Below are positions 1 through 8,861 of a DNA stretch of 64,000 bases, one piece after another. A program made the position numbers and the translations under genes. The notes below the pieces were generated by a model, which had not been told where the DNA came from, did not search any database, and saw nothing but the letters and a program-made list of their open reading frames with translations. The stretch's first letter is position 1, and every line of letters starts with the position of its first letter. This stretch comes from Chloroflexota bacterium (GTDB taxonomy: Bacteria; Chloroflexota; Anaerolineae; Aggregatilineales; Phototrophicaceae). The DNA is taken from assembly GCA_026706395.1 (NCBI GenBank), contig JAPOYU010000154.1:1-64000 (forward strand), written 5' to 3'.

Positions 1-1
1 C

Positions 2-178
2 GAACCGGAGGAACGCCTGAGGCTCTTCACGATGTTGCAAGAATACACCATGCAGTACGGACCTTTCGCGCCCTTTAACGTGCCGGACGTTGCGACCGCA
101 TACGGGTCCGACCTGGCAGGGTATATCTGGCACCCGCACTGGCTCCTGGATGTCGCAATCTTGAGCCGCGACATGTAA
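2..178 (+). CDS. Oligopeptide ABC transporter substrate-binding protein, C-terminal end (partial)
   Basis: Only the last 58 residues are in the window; the gene starts before base 1 and ends with TAA at 176-178. The tail (AYGSDLAGYIWHPHWLLDV...SRDM) has the look of the C-terminus of SBP_bac_5 (DppA/OppA) proteins, which capture di- or oligopeptides outside the membrane for an Opp-type importer. Here the C-terminus has the normal family order, unlike the permuted paralogue at 62 kb. OppB and OppC permease genes follow on the same strand after a repeat-bearing gap, so this is probably the first gene of that operon. Confidence 0.75.
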   Translation, partial: EPEERLRLFTMLQEYTMQYGPFAPFNVPDVATAYGSDLAGYIWHPHWLLDVAILSRDM

Positions 179-197
179 GCTGATTCCCGAACATACA

Positions 198-268
198 GTA
201 GGGGCGAGTCATTGGCTCGCCCATTGCAGCATCAGTTTTCTATACGGGCGGGCCCTGGGCTCGCCCGC
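198..268. repeat. Two tandem copies of the GTAGGGGCG...CGCCC palindromic repeat (family A)
   Basis: Two hairpin-forming units lie end to end at about 198-223 and 243-268. In the first, GGGGCGAG pairs with CTCGCCC across a short loop; the second repeats the plan with GGGCGGGC and GCTCGCCCGC. Similar units occur at 36041, 58635 and 59469. They fill most of the gap between the binding-protein gene and oppB, so they may also stabilise or terminate the upstream transcript. Confidence 0.7.
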
Positions 269-348
269 TGGTTTTGACCGCATCTTTTATTGTCTCTGCC
301 TTGATGTGTTACACTAGGCTTTGTCCCTAAAGCGTTGACTGGCTGGCC

Positions 349-1368
349 ATGAGTTTTATTCGCTACTTTGTCCGCCGCTTGTTTCTCGTGATTCCTATAT
401 TGCTGGGCATCACCTTGGTCGCCTTCATCATCGCCAACGCCATTCCGGCCGATCCCATCGTCGCCAACCTGCCGCCCAACGCACTGAATGACGAGGACAC
501 CATCGCAGCCTTCCGCAAGAAATGGGGCTTGGATAAACCGCTGCACGAGCAGTACCTGACCTACCTCGGCAATCTTCTGCAGGGTGATATGGGCGTGTCC
601 ATCAAGTGGCGCAAGCCGATCTCCGAGGACATCGCCAAACGTCTGCCAGCCACCATAGAATTGGCGACGCTCGGCATCTTGTATGGCGTGGCGCTGGGCG
701 TGGGGCTGGGCCTGGTCTCCGCTATTTGGAAGGACACCTGGGCCGATTATATCGCGCGCGTTATCGCCTTGATCGGCGTGAGCTTTCCCGTCTTTCTCAT
801 CGCCCTTATCTTGCTTAACGTGTTTTACGCCCAATTGCGTATCGCCGCTGGTCCGGGCCGACTGGCCATTCTGCTGCGCCCACCGCCAACCGTCACCGGC
901 ATGTACACATTAGATGCCCTGCTGAATGGCGATTGGAAGACCTTTAGCAACGCCCTGTCGCATCTCATCCTGCCCGCGCTGACGCTGGCGCTCTACATCA
1001 GCGGCATCATCTCGCGGATCACCCGCTCGTCCCTGCTCGAAGTGTTAAATCAAGATTACATGCGCACGGCCCGCGCCAAAGGCTTGCGCGAGCGTTACGT
1101 CATCGGCTTCCACGGCATGCGCAATTCGCTGATCCCGGTGGTGACGGTCATCGGCTTGTCTTATGGCAATCTGCTGGTCGGCTCGATCCTGATCGAGTCG
1201 ATCTTTGCTTATCCCGGTATCGGTTTTTATATGTTCCGCGCCAGCACCTCGCAGGACTTCCCGGCGATTATGGGCGTCAGCCTGTTATTCGCTTTCATTT
1301 ATGTCGGAGTGAACTTTGTCGTCGATATCCTCTATTTCTTCCTCGACCCGCGAATTCGAGTCGCCTAG
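349..1368 (+). CDS. Oligopeptide ABC transporter permease (OppB/DppB family)
   Basis: This 339-residue inner-membrane protein is one half of the translocation channel of a peptide importer. It begins with the family's usual N-terminal segment (FVRRLFLVIPILLGITLVAF), has an outer loop with GLDKPL and GDMGVS motifs, and ends with the conserved coupling-helix region (DYMRTARAKGL at about residues 238-248), which contacts the ATPase. It lies between the binding-protein tail and an overlapping OppC gene. No ATPase gene is visible in this locus. The substrate is inferred from family only. Confidence 0.93.
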   Translation: MSFIRYFVRRLFLVIPILLGITLVAFIIANAIPADPIVANLPPNALNDEDTIAAFRKKWGLDKPLHEQYLTYLGNLLQGDMGVSIKWRKPISEDIAKRLPATIELATLGILYGVALGVGLGLVSAIWKDTWADYIARVIALIGVSFPVFLIALILLNVFYAQLRIAAGPGRLAILLRPPPTVTGMYTLDALLNGDWKTFSNALSHLILPALTLALYISGIISRITRSSLLEVLNQDYMRTARAKGLRERYVIGFHGMRNSLIPVVTVIGLSYGNLLVGSILIESIFAYPGIGFYMFRASTSQDFPAIMGVSLLFAFIYVGVNFVVDILYFFLDPRIRVA

Positions 1369-2203
1369 CCGCCGGGAGTTGGCGCTCTATCACCTGCGCC
1401 GCAATCCGCTGGTCGCGATTGGGCTGATAATCGCTACGGTATGGATCGTGATCGCATTCATCGCTCCTTCAATCGCCCCCGTCGAGCCCTTGAAGCAGGA
1501 CCTGGTCAACCGGCTGCTAGCGCCCGGCGAGCAGTTTTCCATGGGCTCGGACGAGCTGGGGCGCGATATCTTCAGCCGCGTCCTCTGGGGTTCGCGCATC
1601 ACGATTCCGGCCGGGCTGGCGGTCATCATCATGGGCAGCACGCTGGGGGTCATTATCGGCGCCATAGCAGGTTATGCCGGCGGCTTGGTCGATGAACTGC
1701 TGATGCGCCTGACCGAACTGTTCATGGCCTTTCCCTTTATCATCCTGGCGATGGCCGTCACCGCCGCCCTCGGTCCCGATATCCGCAATGCCGTTCTGGC
1801 CTTGGCAGCCGTCTGGTGGCCCCGCTACGCCCGAATCCTCCGCGGGCTCGTGTTGGAGGTTAAGTCGAAGGAATTTGTCGAAGCCGCCCACAGCGCGGGC
1901 GCCGGCAGCGTCTACGTTCTTTTCCGCACCATCTTGCCCAATTGCATCGCGCCAGCGGTCATTCTCGCTACCCTCGATATCGGCACTGCCATCCTGAGCT
2001 TCGCCGCGCTGAGCTTCATCGGCTTGGGGCCGGAACCGTCCTCGCCGGAATGGGGGCGCATGGTCAGCATCGGCATCGACTTTTTCGATCAGTGGTGGAT
2101 GTGGCTCTTCCCGGGCGTTGCGATCGCCAGCCTGGTCATGGCCTTCAACTTCATCGGCGATGGCATGCGCGATATCCTTGATCCGCGCTTGCGGGGGGAG
2201 TAA
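1316..2203 (+). CDS. Oligopeptide ABC transporter permease (OppC/DppC family)
   Basis: This is the partner permease of the preceding OppB. An N-terminal membrane helix (LVAIGLIIATVWIVIAFIAP) is followed by the OppC signature GSDELGRDIFSRVLWGSR and the coupling motif EFVEAAHSAGA. The likely start is a TTG at 1316, preceded by GGAG at 1306-1309, so the gene overlaps oppB by 53 bases and is probably translationally coupled to it. A later start nearer base 1380 cannot be excluded. It converges with the dehydrogenase gene that ends at 2222, and the peptide locus stops here without an ATPase gene. Confidence 0.92.
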   Translation: MSSISSISSSTREFESPSRRELALYHLRRNPLVAIGLIIATVWIVIAFIAPSIAPVEPLKQDLVNRLLAPGEQFSMGSDELGRDIFSRVLWGSRITIPAGLAVIIMGSTLGVIIGAIAGYAGGLVDELLMRLTELFMAFPFIILAMAVTAALGPDIRNAVLALAAVWWPRYARILRGLVLEVKSKEFVEAAHSAGAGSVYVLFRTILPNCIAPAVILATLDIGTAILSFAALSFIGLGPEPSSPEWGRMVSIGIDFFDQWWMWLFPGVAIASLVMAFNFIGDGMRDILDPRLRGE

Positions 2204-2221
2204 CCGGCGCGAAGCTAGAGG

Positions 2222-3256
2222 CTAGATCGTCGGGGCGACACCTGTCCAATCGAAGACGACGCCGATGTACTCGTCCTTCTTGTTTTTCAGCCCGTCATAA
2301 GCTTCTTCGGCTTGCTCCGGCTTCAGCGTATGGGTGTGCAAGGGCAACACCTGCAAATCACCACTGCGGATCAAATCCAAGGCCAGCTCGGCATTGCGCA
2401 GGATCGAATGCTTGACGAAGGGGTCGCGCGGCACCGGATAGCGCCACTCATGCGCGCCTTTGAACGTGACATTGCCCAGCCCGTCAAGATGGACGTGGCT
2501 CAGCACAGCGGTCAGATTCGTTTCATAAGCGCCGCGCGGCGTGCCCAACAGGATGACTTCGCCGTAGCGCCCGACAATCGGCAGGACAGGCGGCAGAGCG
2601 CGCGGATTGCCGGTCGCCTCAATCAAGGTCGTCACGTCAGCGCCGCCAGTAATCGCCTTGACATCCGCCCTCAATGTCGACTGGTCTATCACCAGCGCAT
2701 TGGCGATGCCGCAGTCCTGCGCCAGGCCCACGCGCTTTTCGTCGAGGTCCAGCCCGATGGCGCGCCCGCCCTGCAAACCTGCCAACTGGGCGGCAAAGTT
2801 ACCTACCAGTCCCAGCCCGGTCACCGCGACATAATCGCCCAGTTCAATATTCGATATGCGTAGCGCGGTGAAGGCGACGCAGATCATCCGCGTGAATACC
2901 GCCTGTGACAGGTCCATCCCCTCCGGCGCCTTGACGCAGAGCGTCCGCGGGTTGGCGGTGTCAAATAGCTGATATTGTCGGTGGCCGCCCATGCCGTAGA
3001 CGATGTCGCCGGGGGATACGGCGGTCACCTGCGCGCCGACGTCGACGACCTCGCCAATTGAGGCGTAGCCCGGAATGCCCGGGAATCTGAACCAAGCCTC
3101 GACGCCGGATAAGCAAGCCAGCTCGGTGCCGGCGCTGATGAGCGAGTAGTGCGTCTGCACCAGCACGTCATGGTCGCTGAGGGGGAGGAAGTCGTAATCG
3201 ACTTGATCCACGGCGATTTGATCGGGTCCGGTGAATAGAATGCTAGTGTATTTCAT
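2222..3256 (-). CDS. Medium-chain dehydrogenase/reductase, zinc-independent type
   Basis: This 345-residue MDR-superfamily oxidoreductase has a GroES-like N-terminal half and a Rossmann half with the nucleotide-binding motif GLGLVG. The usual catalytic-zinc residues look replaced: SAGTE stands where many members have a Cys-containing motif, and GYASIGEV stands where GHE is common. It therefore resembles the SAGTE subgroup of sugar or polyketide oxidoreductases rather than a classical alcohol dehydrogenase. The start at 3256 is chosen because GGAGGAG (3268-3274, complement) lies 11 bases upstream. It is the last gene of the CUT1 sugar operon, so oxidation or reduction of the imported sugar is a fair inference. 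Confidence 0.8.
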   Translation of the reverse strand: MKYTSILFTGPDQIAVDQVDYDFLPLSDHDVLVQTHYSLISAGTELACLSGVEAWFRFPGIPGYASIGEVVDVGAQVTAVSPGDIVYGMGGHRQYQLFDTANPRTLCVKAPEGMDLSQAVFTRMICVAFTALRISNIELGDYVAVTGLGLVGNFAAQLAGLQGGRAIGLDLDEKRVGLAQDCGIANALVIDQSTLRADVKAITGGADVTTLIEATGNPRALPPVLPIVGRYGEVILLGTPRGAYETNLTAVLSHVHLDGLGNVTFKGAHEWRYPVPRDPFVKHSILRNAELALDLIRSGDLQVLPLHTHTLKPEQAEEAYDGLKNKKDEYIGVVFDWTGVAPTI

Positions 3257-3320
3257 GTGCTGACAGACTCCTCCGCGCGTCGAAGCGCCGGTGATGAACA
3301 ACGTTCGTTATTGATTTGGG

Positions 3321-4211
3321 CTACTTGCTGCCCGAAGAGATTACCACGCCTTGAATATAATAGCGCTGCAAGAGAATGAAGACCAATATGCTGGGCAAGG
3401 TCATGACCATCGACGCCGCCATCAGCAGATGTTCGGTCGCTTGGCCGCCGGCGGAGACGACTCGTTGGAAGTTGGCCAAACCCAGCGACAGCGTGTACTT
3501 CTCCGGCGTATTCAGATAAATCAGCGGGCCGAAAAAGTCGTTCCAGGATTCCAGGAAACCGATGACGACCATGGTGATCACCACCGGTTTCGAAAGCGGC
3601 AAGATAATACGAATGAATATCCAGAGCGTATTCGCGCCATCGATTTTCGCCGCTTCGTCCAGGTCTTTGGGGATGGTCAAGAAGAACTGCCGGAACAAAA
3701 AAATCGCAAAGGCGCCGCCGCCGAACCAATTGGGGATGATCAGCGGATTGTAGGTGTCCAGCCAGCCGAGCGCCTTGAACAGCAGGAATGTCGGAATGAT
3801 CGTGACCTGGTAGGGCAGCATCAAGGTGCTCAGCAGCAGCAGGAAGAGCACGTTGCGGAAGGGAAAGCGGAAGCGCGCGAAGCCATAAGCGACCAAGGCC
3901 GCCGACAGAATGCGACCGGAAACCGAAAAAACGGTCACAAACACGGTGTTGACAAAGAAGCGCGCCAGCGGCGCCACGTGCCAGATCTCGACATAATTTT
4001 CAAAACGCCAGGTTTTGGGAATCAGTTGCGGCGGCCAGAGAAACAATTCATTGACCGGTTTCAAGGACGAAGAGACCGCCCACAAGAAGGGCAGCGCGAA
4101 TATAATCGTCAGCCCATAGGCGACCGCATACAGCAAACCGTATCGCACAATTCGCTTCACCCGCCAAGCGGGCAGCAACTCACTCAACATGGCCGCAGCT
4201 TCCCCTGCCAT
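3321..4211 (-). CDS. Carbohydrate ABC transporter permease (MalG/UgpE family)
   Basis: This is an inner-membrane permease of the CUT1 class. It shows the family plan: N-terminal helix and PFLWAVSSSLKP loop, then the EAA coupling motif (LDEAAKIDGANTLWIFIRIILPLSKP), then a C-terminal segment ending LLQRYYIQGVV. The coding frame is open to 4313, but the start at 4211 (MAGEAAAML) leaves a 14-base gap to the upstream malF-type gene and fits the family length of about 297 residues. It sits third in the order binding protein, MalF, MalG, dehydrogenase. No ATPase is encoded here, so a shared MsmX-like ATPase elsewhere is likely. Confidence 0.9.
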   Translation of the reverse strand: MAGEAAAMLSELLPAWRVKRIVRYGLLYAVAYGLTIIFALPFLWAVSSSLKPVNELFLWPPQLIPKTWRFENYVEIWHVAPLARFFVNTVFVTVFSVSGRILSAALVAYGFARFRFPFRNVLFLLLLSTLMLPYQVTIIPTFLLFKALGWLDTYNPLIIPNWFGGGAFAIFLFRQFFLTIPKDLDEAAKIDGANTLWIFIRIILPLSKPVVITMVVIGFLESWNDFFGPLIYLNTPEKYTLSLGLANFQRVVSAGGQATEHLLMAASMVMTLPSILVFILLQRYYIQGVVISSGSK

Positions 4212-4225
4212 TTCATATTCGCTAC

Positions 4226-5182
4226 CTAATCCTCCCCTTCGTAGTAGACCCAACGGCGGGAAGTCCATAATTGAAAAGCGGTGATCGCCAGCACGATGAC
4301 AAAGAAGACCCAAGCCAGGGCCGAGGCGTAGCCCATCTCCCAGAAGTCAAAGGCGCTGTTGTATAAGTGCAAGACGTAGAACAGGGTCGAATTCAGCGGT
4401 CCGCCCGGTGAAAACATCTGCTGCTGACCGCTGCTGGCGACATAGGCCAGTGTGAACATCTGCAGCGCTCCGATAACGCCCAGCACGGTGTTGAAGAGGA
4501 TGACAGGCGAAATGCTGGGCACGGTGATAAAGCGGAACTTCCCCACGCCGCCCGCGCCATCAATATCGGCCGATTCATACAATTCTTTGGGAATGCCCTG
4601 CAGCGCCGCCAGGAAGATCAGCATGGTGTTGCCGCCCAAGGCGCCCCACAAGCTGATGATGATCAGCGCCGGCTTGGACGAACCGGGATGCCCCAGCCAG
4701 AGCGGGCCATCGCCCAGGCCCAGCGCCGAGATTATAGCGTTCATCAAGCCGATCTGCGGCTGGAAGATCCACAGCCAGAGAAAGGCGGCCGCCACGACCG
4801 GCGTGATCGATGGCAGAAAATAAAGCGTGCGCAAAGCGACACGACCCGCGATCTTCTGATTGAGCAGCATGGCCAAACCCAACGAGCCGGCGATGGCGAT
4901 GGGCACAAAGATGATCGTGTAATAGAGCGTGTTCTCGATGGATTTCCAGAAAAGCCGGTCTTTGAACATGAATTCGTAGTTGTTTAAACCGGCGAAGCGC
5001 GGCGGGGTCACGATGTTGTAATCCGTCAGGCTGAGGTAAGCCGACGCGATCATTGGGCCCACCGTGAAGACCAGGAAGCCAATGATCCAGGGGGAAATGT
5101 AGATAAAGCCTTGCAGCGCTTCTCTTTGACTCAAGGTCAAGGGCGTACTCAAGCCGAGGCGCCGCTTGATCGGGGCGATCAT
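4226..5182 (-). CDS. Carbohydrate ABC transporter permease (MalF/UgpA family)
   Basis: This 318-residue permease is the MalF-type partner of the downstream MalG. It has about six membrane helices, an early YISPWIIGFLVFTVGPMIAS segment, and the EAA motif (KELYESADIDGAGGVGKFRFITVPSISPV). It follows the binding-protein gene after a 94-base gap with a perfect 9-bp inverted repeat. The substrate cannot be read from sequence. Confidence 0.91.
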   Translation of the reverse strand: MIAPIKRRLGLSTPLTLSQREALQGFIYISPWIIGFLVFTVGPMIASAYLSLTDYNIVTPPRFAGLNNYEFMFKDRLFWKSIENTLYYTIIFVPIAIAGSLGLAMLLNQKIAGRVALRTLYFLPSITPVVAAAFLWLWIFQPQIGLMNAIISALGLGDGPLWLGHPGSSKPALIIISLWGALGGNTMLIFLAALQGIPKELYESADIDGAGGVGKFRFITVPSISPVILFNTVLGVIGALQMFTLAYVASSGQQQMFSPGGPLNSTLFYVLHLYNSAFDFWEMGYASALAWVFFVIVLAITAFQLWTSRRWVYYEGED

Positions 5183-5234
5183 CCAGTTAGTTACTCGCGC
5201 TGGTTACTTTATGGTCAACCCGGGCGGGAACGGC

Positions 5235-5264
5235 GATGTGGAGATCGCAGCCGACCTCCACATC
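5235..5264. other. Intercistronic hairpin between binding-protein and permease genes
   Basis: GATGTGGAG (5235-5243) is followed 12 bases later by its exact complement CTCCACATC (5256-5264). It lies in the gap between a binding-protein gene and the first permease gene. There is no clear U-run on the minus strand, so RNA-end protection or partial attenuation is more likely than full termination. Confidence 0.6.
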
Positions 5265-5276
5265 TGTGACCGTGCC

Positions 5277-6568
5277 TTATCCGAGCGCCGGTTTATCCAG
5301 AATGGCTTGGGCGCCGGAATTGATATCTTCGATCAAGTCATCGACGCTCGCCAAGCCTAGCCACAGCGCTTGAAACTGGTCGCCGATGAACTTGAAGTGC
5401 TCAGTCTCGCGGAAGTTCGCCGGCAGCACCAAGGGCAGGGCATCTTTCATGACACGGGAGAAGACGCGCAAGGTATCACTCTCCTGCACGACATCGTCCG
5501 CCATCACCGCGGGCCGGCTGGCGGTAACGTTGTGCAGCTTGGTCACGCGCAGCTGCGCATCAAACCCGGTGTTGTAATCCACCCATTTGAAGGCTTCTTC
5601 CGGGTTTTCGGTGAAGGAAGTCACGCAGAGCGGATCAAACTCGAACATGCTGCCCCGTTGGCCCGAGGGACCGATCGGCATCGGCGCGACGCCGACGATG
5701 CTCGGATCCTCAACAAACTGGGCGACGCCGCTGCCCCAGAAGCCCGACTGGAACATCGCCAGTTGATTGGCGGCGAAGAGCTGATAGGGTCCTTGCAGCG
5801 CGGTGCCGGGCGCCGGCGCCACCTTGTGCTCGTTGTAGAGCGCGCTCTGGAACTTCAGCGCCGCGATCGCTTCTTCCGAATTCAGCAGGGACTCGGTGCC
5901 GTCCGCATTGAGCGTGTCGCCACCGAAGGCGCGGATGAAGACGATCGAGGTGAAGTACGAGCCTGTGGGATCTACGAAGCCCCAGATGCGGCGATCGGGG
6001 TCGGTCACTTCGATGGCGGCGGCAAGGAAGTCATCCATGGTCCAGGTCTCGTCCGGGTAATCGACGCCGGCCTCATCAAAGATGACCTTGTTGAAGAACA
6101 AGCCAGCGCGCCCGGGATGCGCCAGGATGGGAATGCCGTACAGTTGACCATTCAAGCGCGCTGCCGAAGTCGTCGCCTCATAATGCTCGCTCAGGTCATA
6201 GCCCAGGCTTTCAATGATATCGTCTATCGGTTGCAGAACACCGGTCGCCGCCAGCCGGAAGTAGCCCTCAATGGACGAAATCCAGATGACATCGCCCATG
6301 GTGCCGCCGGCCGCCAGCGTATTGATTTTCTGGAAGTATTCCGAGCCCGGGAAGTCTTCAATGACGACTTCAGCCTCGCCGGCCATGTCCTCATTGAAGA
6401 TTTCCGCCCAGTGTCTCTGCGCGTCCGCCTGCCGGCCGCTCCGCGTATGCGAACGAATCCTGACGCCGTCCTGAGCGAATGCGGGTAAGCCGGAAGCGAG
6501 CAAGCCGCCGGCGGCCTCCCCCCCCCCGATGCCTTCAGGAAGTCACGTCTGCTTAATGCCCTTCTCAT
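5277..6568 (-). CDS. Sugar ABC transporter substrate-binding protein with Tat signal; frame broken in a G10 tract
   Basis: This is an extracellular solute-binding protein of family 1 (SBP_bac_1), expected to be exported folded by the Tat system. The N-terminus from ATG 6568 reads MRRALSRRDFLKAS, a classic twin-arginine signal, with GAGGAG about 8 bases upstream. The mature protein (GLPAFAQDGVRIRSHTRSG... to the stop at 5277) lies in another frame. The switch falls within a run of ten G at 6518-6527 (complement); 11 or 8 G would join the two frames. This may be a sequencing error, a real null mutation, or a phase-variable tract. The mature part is otherwise intact and is followed by its two permease genes. 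Confidence 0.85.
6518..6527 (-). repeat. G10 homopolymer in a Tat signal coding region
   Basis: Ten consecutive C on the plus strand (G on the coding strand) interrupt the reading frame of the binding-protein gene right after its RRDFLKAS motif. Such tracts are prone to slippage in cells and in sequencing. Confidence 0.9.
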
Positions 6569-6905
6569 GATCAAATCTCCTCAGAAAACAGTTTCTTACG
6601 ATAATGGATTGTCGTACCAGCACTTTCGCGTTTCTGTCCCTCCTCACAAATGCTATTCTTTCAAATGGATTTGCCCCGTCTCCTCGGGCTGTGTTGCAGG
6701 AAGGCGCTTTTGAGGATACAGATGCGTTATTCAAGGCATATCGCGCGTTTTGTTTTCCGCAACAAATTCGACAGATTCGCCCCTACTTTAGTCAGGCTAG
6801 AAGGGCCGGCGCGGCAACTCGCCTTTTGGGTATGGCGATGCCCTATAACATGCCTATAATCCTCGCATTGTCAGGCAGGAAATCAGTCCCTCTGGAGGAC
6901 CTCAA
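6569..6905. other. Divergent intergenic region, no credible gene
   Basis: This 337-base gap separates the minus-strand sugar-importer operon from plus-strand ridA. An open stretch from 6604 to 6909 has no recognisable protein character. A TATAAT hexamer at 6855-6860, about 45 bases before the ridA start, is a possible -10 element without a convincing -35. The region presumably holds promoters for both directions. Confidence 0.5.
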
Positions 6906-7343
6906 ATGACTCTCGATGAAAAAGTCAAAGCGATGGGCATCGATATCGAAGACTTTACGCCATCAGCCACGCTGGCGCCGGCGACCCGCATCGGCAACAC
7001 CATTTACTGTTCGGGCCACGTCTCCACCGGTTACAGCGGCAAGCTCGGGCGCGACCTGGATGTGGAAACGGGCAAAGAAGCGGCGCGCGTCTGCGCCATC
7101 GATCTGCTCAAAGCGGCCTACACGGTCACCGGCTCAATCAACAAGCTGCGCCTGAGCAAGCTGCTGGGCTGCGTCAATAGCATGCCCGAATTCACCGACC
7201 AGCACCTGGTCATCAACGGCGCGTCGGAGCTATTCTGGGAGCTCTACGATGGTGAGCTGCACGCCCGCAGCGCCGTCGGTTTCGCTTCCCTGCCCAATGG
7301 ATTCGCCGTAGAAATCGAAGCCATCTTTGAGATCGTCGAATGA
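6906..7343 (+). CDS. RidA/YjgF-family protein (enamine/imine deaminase-like)
   Basis: This 145-residue cytosolic protein belongs to the RidA (YjgF/YER057c/UK114) family, whose typical members hydrolyse reactive enamines and imines made by PLP enzymes. Family features are the IYCSGHVST strand near residues 33-41 and the C-terminal VEIEAIFEIV. It is slightly longer than the usual 125-130 residues, like the XynB-type divergent subgroup. I do not see the usual catalytic Arg in a clear CVxVRAL-type context, so deaminase activity is uncertain. GGAGG lies 8-9 bases before the ATG. It is a single gene followed by the MFS permease. Confidence 0.85.
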   Translation: MTLDEKVKAMGIDIEDFTPSATLAPATRIGNTIYCSGHVSTGYSGKLGRDLDVETGKEAARVCAIDLLKAAYTVTGSINKLRLSKLLGCVNSMPEFTDQHLVINGASELFWELYDGELHARSAVGFASLPNGFAVEIEAIFEIVE

Positions 7344-7422
7344 GCTTGGCGCGACAAGCAATTCTTTATAATCGTCGACAGAATTTAGGCCACAGCCCAA
7401 GCCACCGCCGCAGCGACAAGAG

Positions 7423-7460
7423 TCCCTCCCTGATGCTTCGGGGAGGGATTTAGGGAGGGG
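7423..7460. repeat. C-rich/G-rich palindromic repeat (family B, short copy)
   Basis: CCCTCCC pairs with GGGAGGG across a short loop, followed by TTTAGGGAGGGG. The same vocabulary builds the longer copies at 41032, 60731 and 63797. Here the G-rich arm GGGAGGGG ends 11 bases before the MFS start codon and could act as its ribosome binding site. Confidence 0.6.
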
Positions 7461-7471
7461 TAGTTCCGCGC

Positions 7472-8755
7472 ATGCTGGCGCGCATCATCAATCCGATTCG
7501 TAATTTCAACCCGCAAGCGCGGCTCTTTTTCATCGTGCTGGTGGGCATGTGCTTCGCTGTTGACGGCGTCTACAACGTGCTGCTGAATCTTTACCTGCTG
7601 CGCCTGGGCTATGGCACCGAGTTCATCGGATTGGTTAACGCGGTCGGCTTGTTGAGTTTCGCCAGCGCGAGTTTGCCGGCCGGCATCCTGGGTTCGCGCT
7701 ATTCCACGACGCTATTGATGAAAGTGGGCGCCGCCATCAGTGTTGTTGGTGCGCTGCTGTTGCCCCAGGCGGAGTCGCTGCCGCCCGGACTCCGCGAGAG
7801 CTGGCTGGTCTTCCACTACGCCCTGATGCTCACTGGCTTTGCCTTATTCTTCGTGAACGGTGTGCCCTACTTGATCAACGTGGTCGATACCGCCTACAAG
7901 CATCGCGCCTTCGCAATCAAAACGGCTGGCTGGTCTCTGGCCGGTTTCGGGGGCAGTCTAATCGGCGGCGTGCTGCCAGGACTGATCGCGGCGCTGCTCG
8001 CTACGACGCTGGCCAACCCGGCGCCCTATCGCCTAACGCTGACCTTGGCCAGCGTGGCCATGGCGCTGTCCACGCTGTGTCTGCTACGGGTCCGCCCGCT
8101 GTCGCCCGCTATCGAGCCAACATCAGACGAGCTGCCGGACGAAAGCATGCGCGGGCGACCGAGCCTGACCAGTTCGTTCATCATGCTGATCGGCATCATG
8201 ACGGTTATTCGGCTCTTCCAGGTCGCTGGCACCGCCACGGCGATGGTGTACTTCAACGTTTACATGGATCAGCACCTGGCTGTTTCAACCGCCATGATCG
8301 GCGCCATCGCCGCTTTGGGCCGCTTGACCGGCGTACCGACCGCCCTGCTCACGCCGTCGCTGATTGAGCGCTGGGGCATCGTCAAGGTCGTCATCTGGGG
8401 CTCGCTGCTGAGCGGGATTTTCTTGCTGCCTATGGCGTTGATCGAGCACTGGTTGGCGGCGGCAATTGGCTTCATCGGCACACTGGCGCTGACCTCGATA
8501 CGCTACGCATCGTTCGTGGTCTATATCCTCGACCTGGTGCCGAAGTCGCGGCAGCCCATTATGGCGGGCAGCGGCGAAATGGCGGCCAGTTCCAGCTTCG
8601 CCGTAATGGCGCTGGGCGGCGGCTTGCTGCTGACCGCCTTTACCTTCCGCGATCTATTCTTGCTGGGATCGCTGTTCGCGCTTATCGGCACAGCGCTCTT
8701 CTGGCTCTATGTCCTCGTAAGCAAACCAAAGCGCAAGCTCAAGCCAGCGCTCTAA
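7472..8755 (+). CDS. Major facilitator superfamily transporter
   Basis: This 427-residue integral membrane protein has about twelve hydrophobic helices in two halves, separated by a hydrophilic loop near residues 215-232 (PAIEPTSDELPDESMRGRP). The fold and length suit an MFS secondary transporter. I see no signature that identifies its cargo. It stands alone between ridA and a convergent sigma-factor gene, and a terminator-like hairpin follows it. Confidence 0.82.
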   Translation: MLARIINPIRNFNPQARLFFIVLVGMCFAVDGVYNVLLNLYLLRLGYGTEFIGLVNAVGLLSFASASLPAGILGSRYSTTLLMKVGAAISVVGALLLPQAESLPPGLRESWLVFHYALMLTGFALFFVNGVPYLINVVDTAYKHRAFAIKTAGWSLAGFGGSLIGGVLPGLIAALLATTLANPAPYRLTLTLASVAMALSTLCLLRVRPLSPAIEPTSDELPDESMRGRPSLTSSFIMLIGIMTVIRLFQVAGTATAMVYFNVYMDQHLAVSTAMIGAIAALGRLTGVPTALLTPSLIERWGIVKVVIWGSLLSGIFLLPMALIEHWLAAAIGFIGTLALTSIRYASFVVYILDLVPKSRQPIMAGSGEMAASSSFAVMALGGGLLLTAFTFRDLFLLGSLFALIGTALFWLYVLVSKPKRKLKPAL

Positions 8756-8783
8756 TTCGGACACAAATAGATGAATGCTATCC

Positions 8784-8823
8784 AGCAGGGTCCAACGATT
8801 GCGGTCGTCGGACCCGCTGTTTT
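8784..8823 (+). terminator. Intrinsic terminator after the MFS gene
   Basis: AGCAGGGTCC (8784-8793) pairs with GGACCCGCT (8810-8818), followed by a short T-run. It lies between convergent genes and fits termination of the MFS transcript. Confidence 0.6.
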
Positions 8824-8861
8824 CCCTGTCCGGTCCTTTCAACTCTTGTCCGTGATAAGGC

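Noticed and set aside
5370..6488. Long open frame (372 codons) opposite the Tat-signal binding-protein gene
   Set aside because: It is antisense to a well-supported protein, and its translation is low-complexity and charged with no family pattern. High-GC codon usage creates such frames.
6604..6909. Possible 101-residue gene upstream of ridA
   Set aside because: It has no ribosome site, no family character, and ends just inside the ridA start, so it looks like a chance frame across a promoter region.
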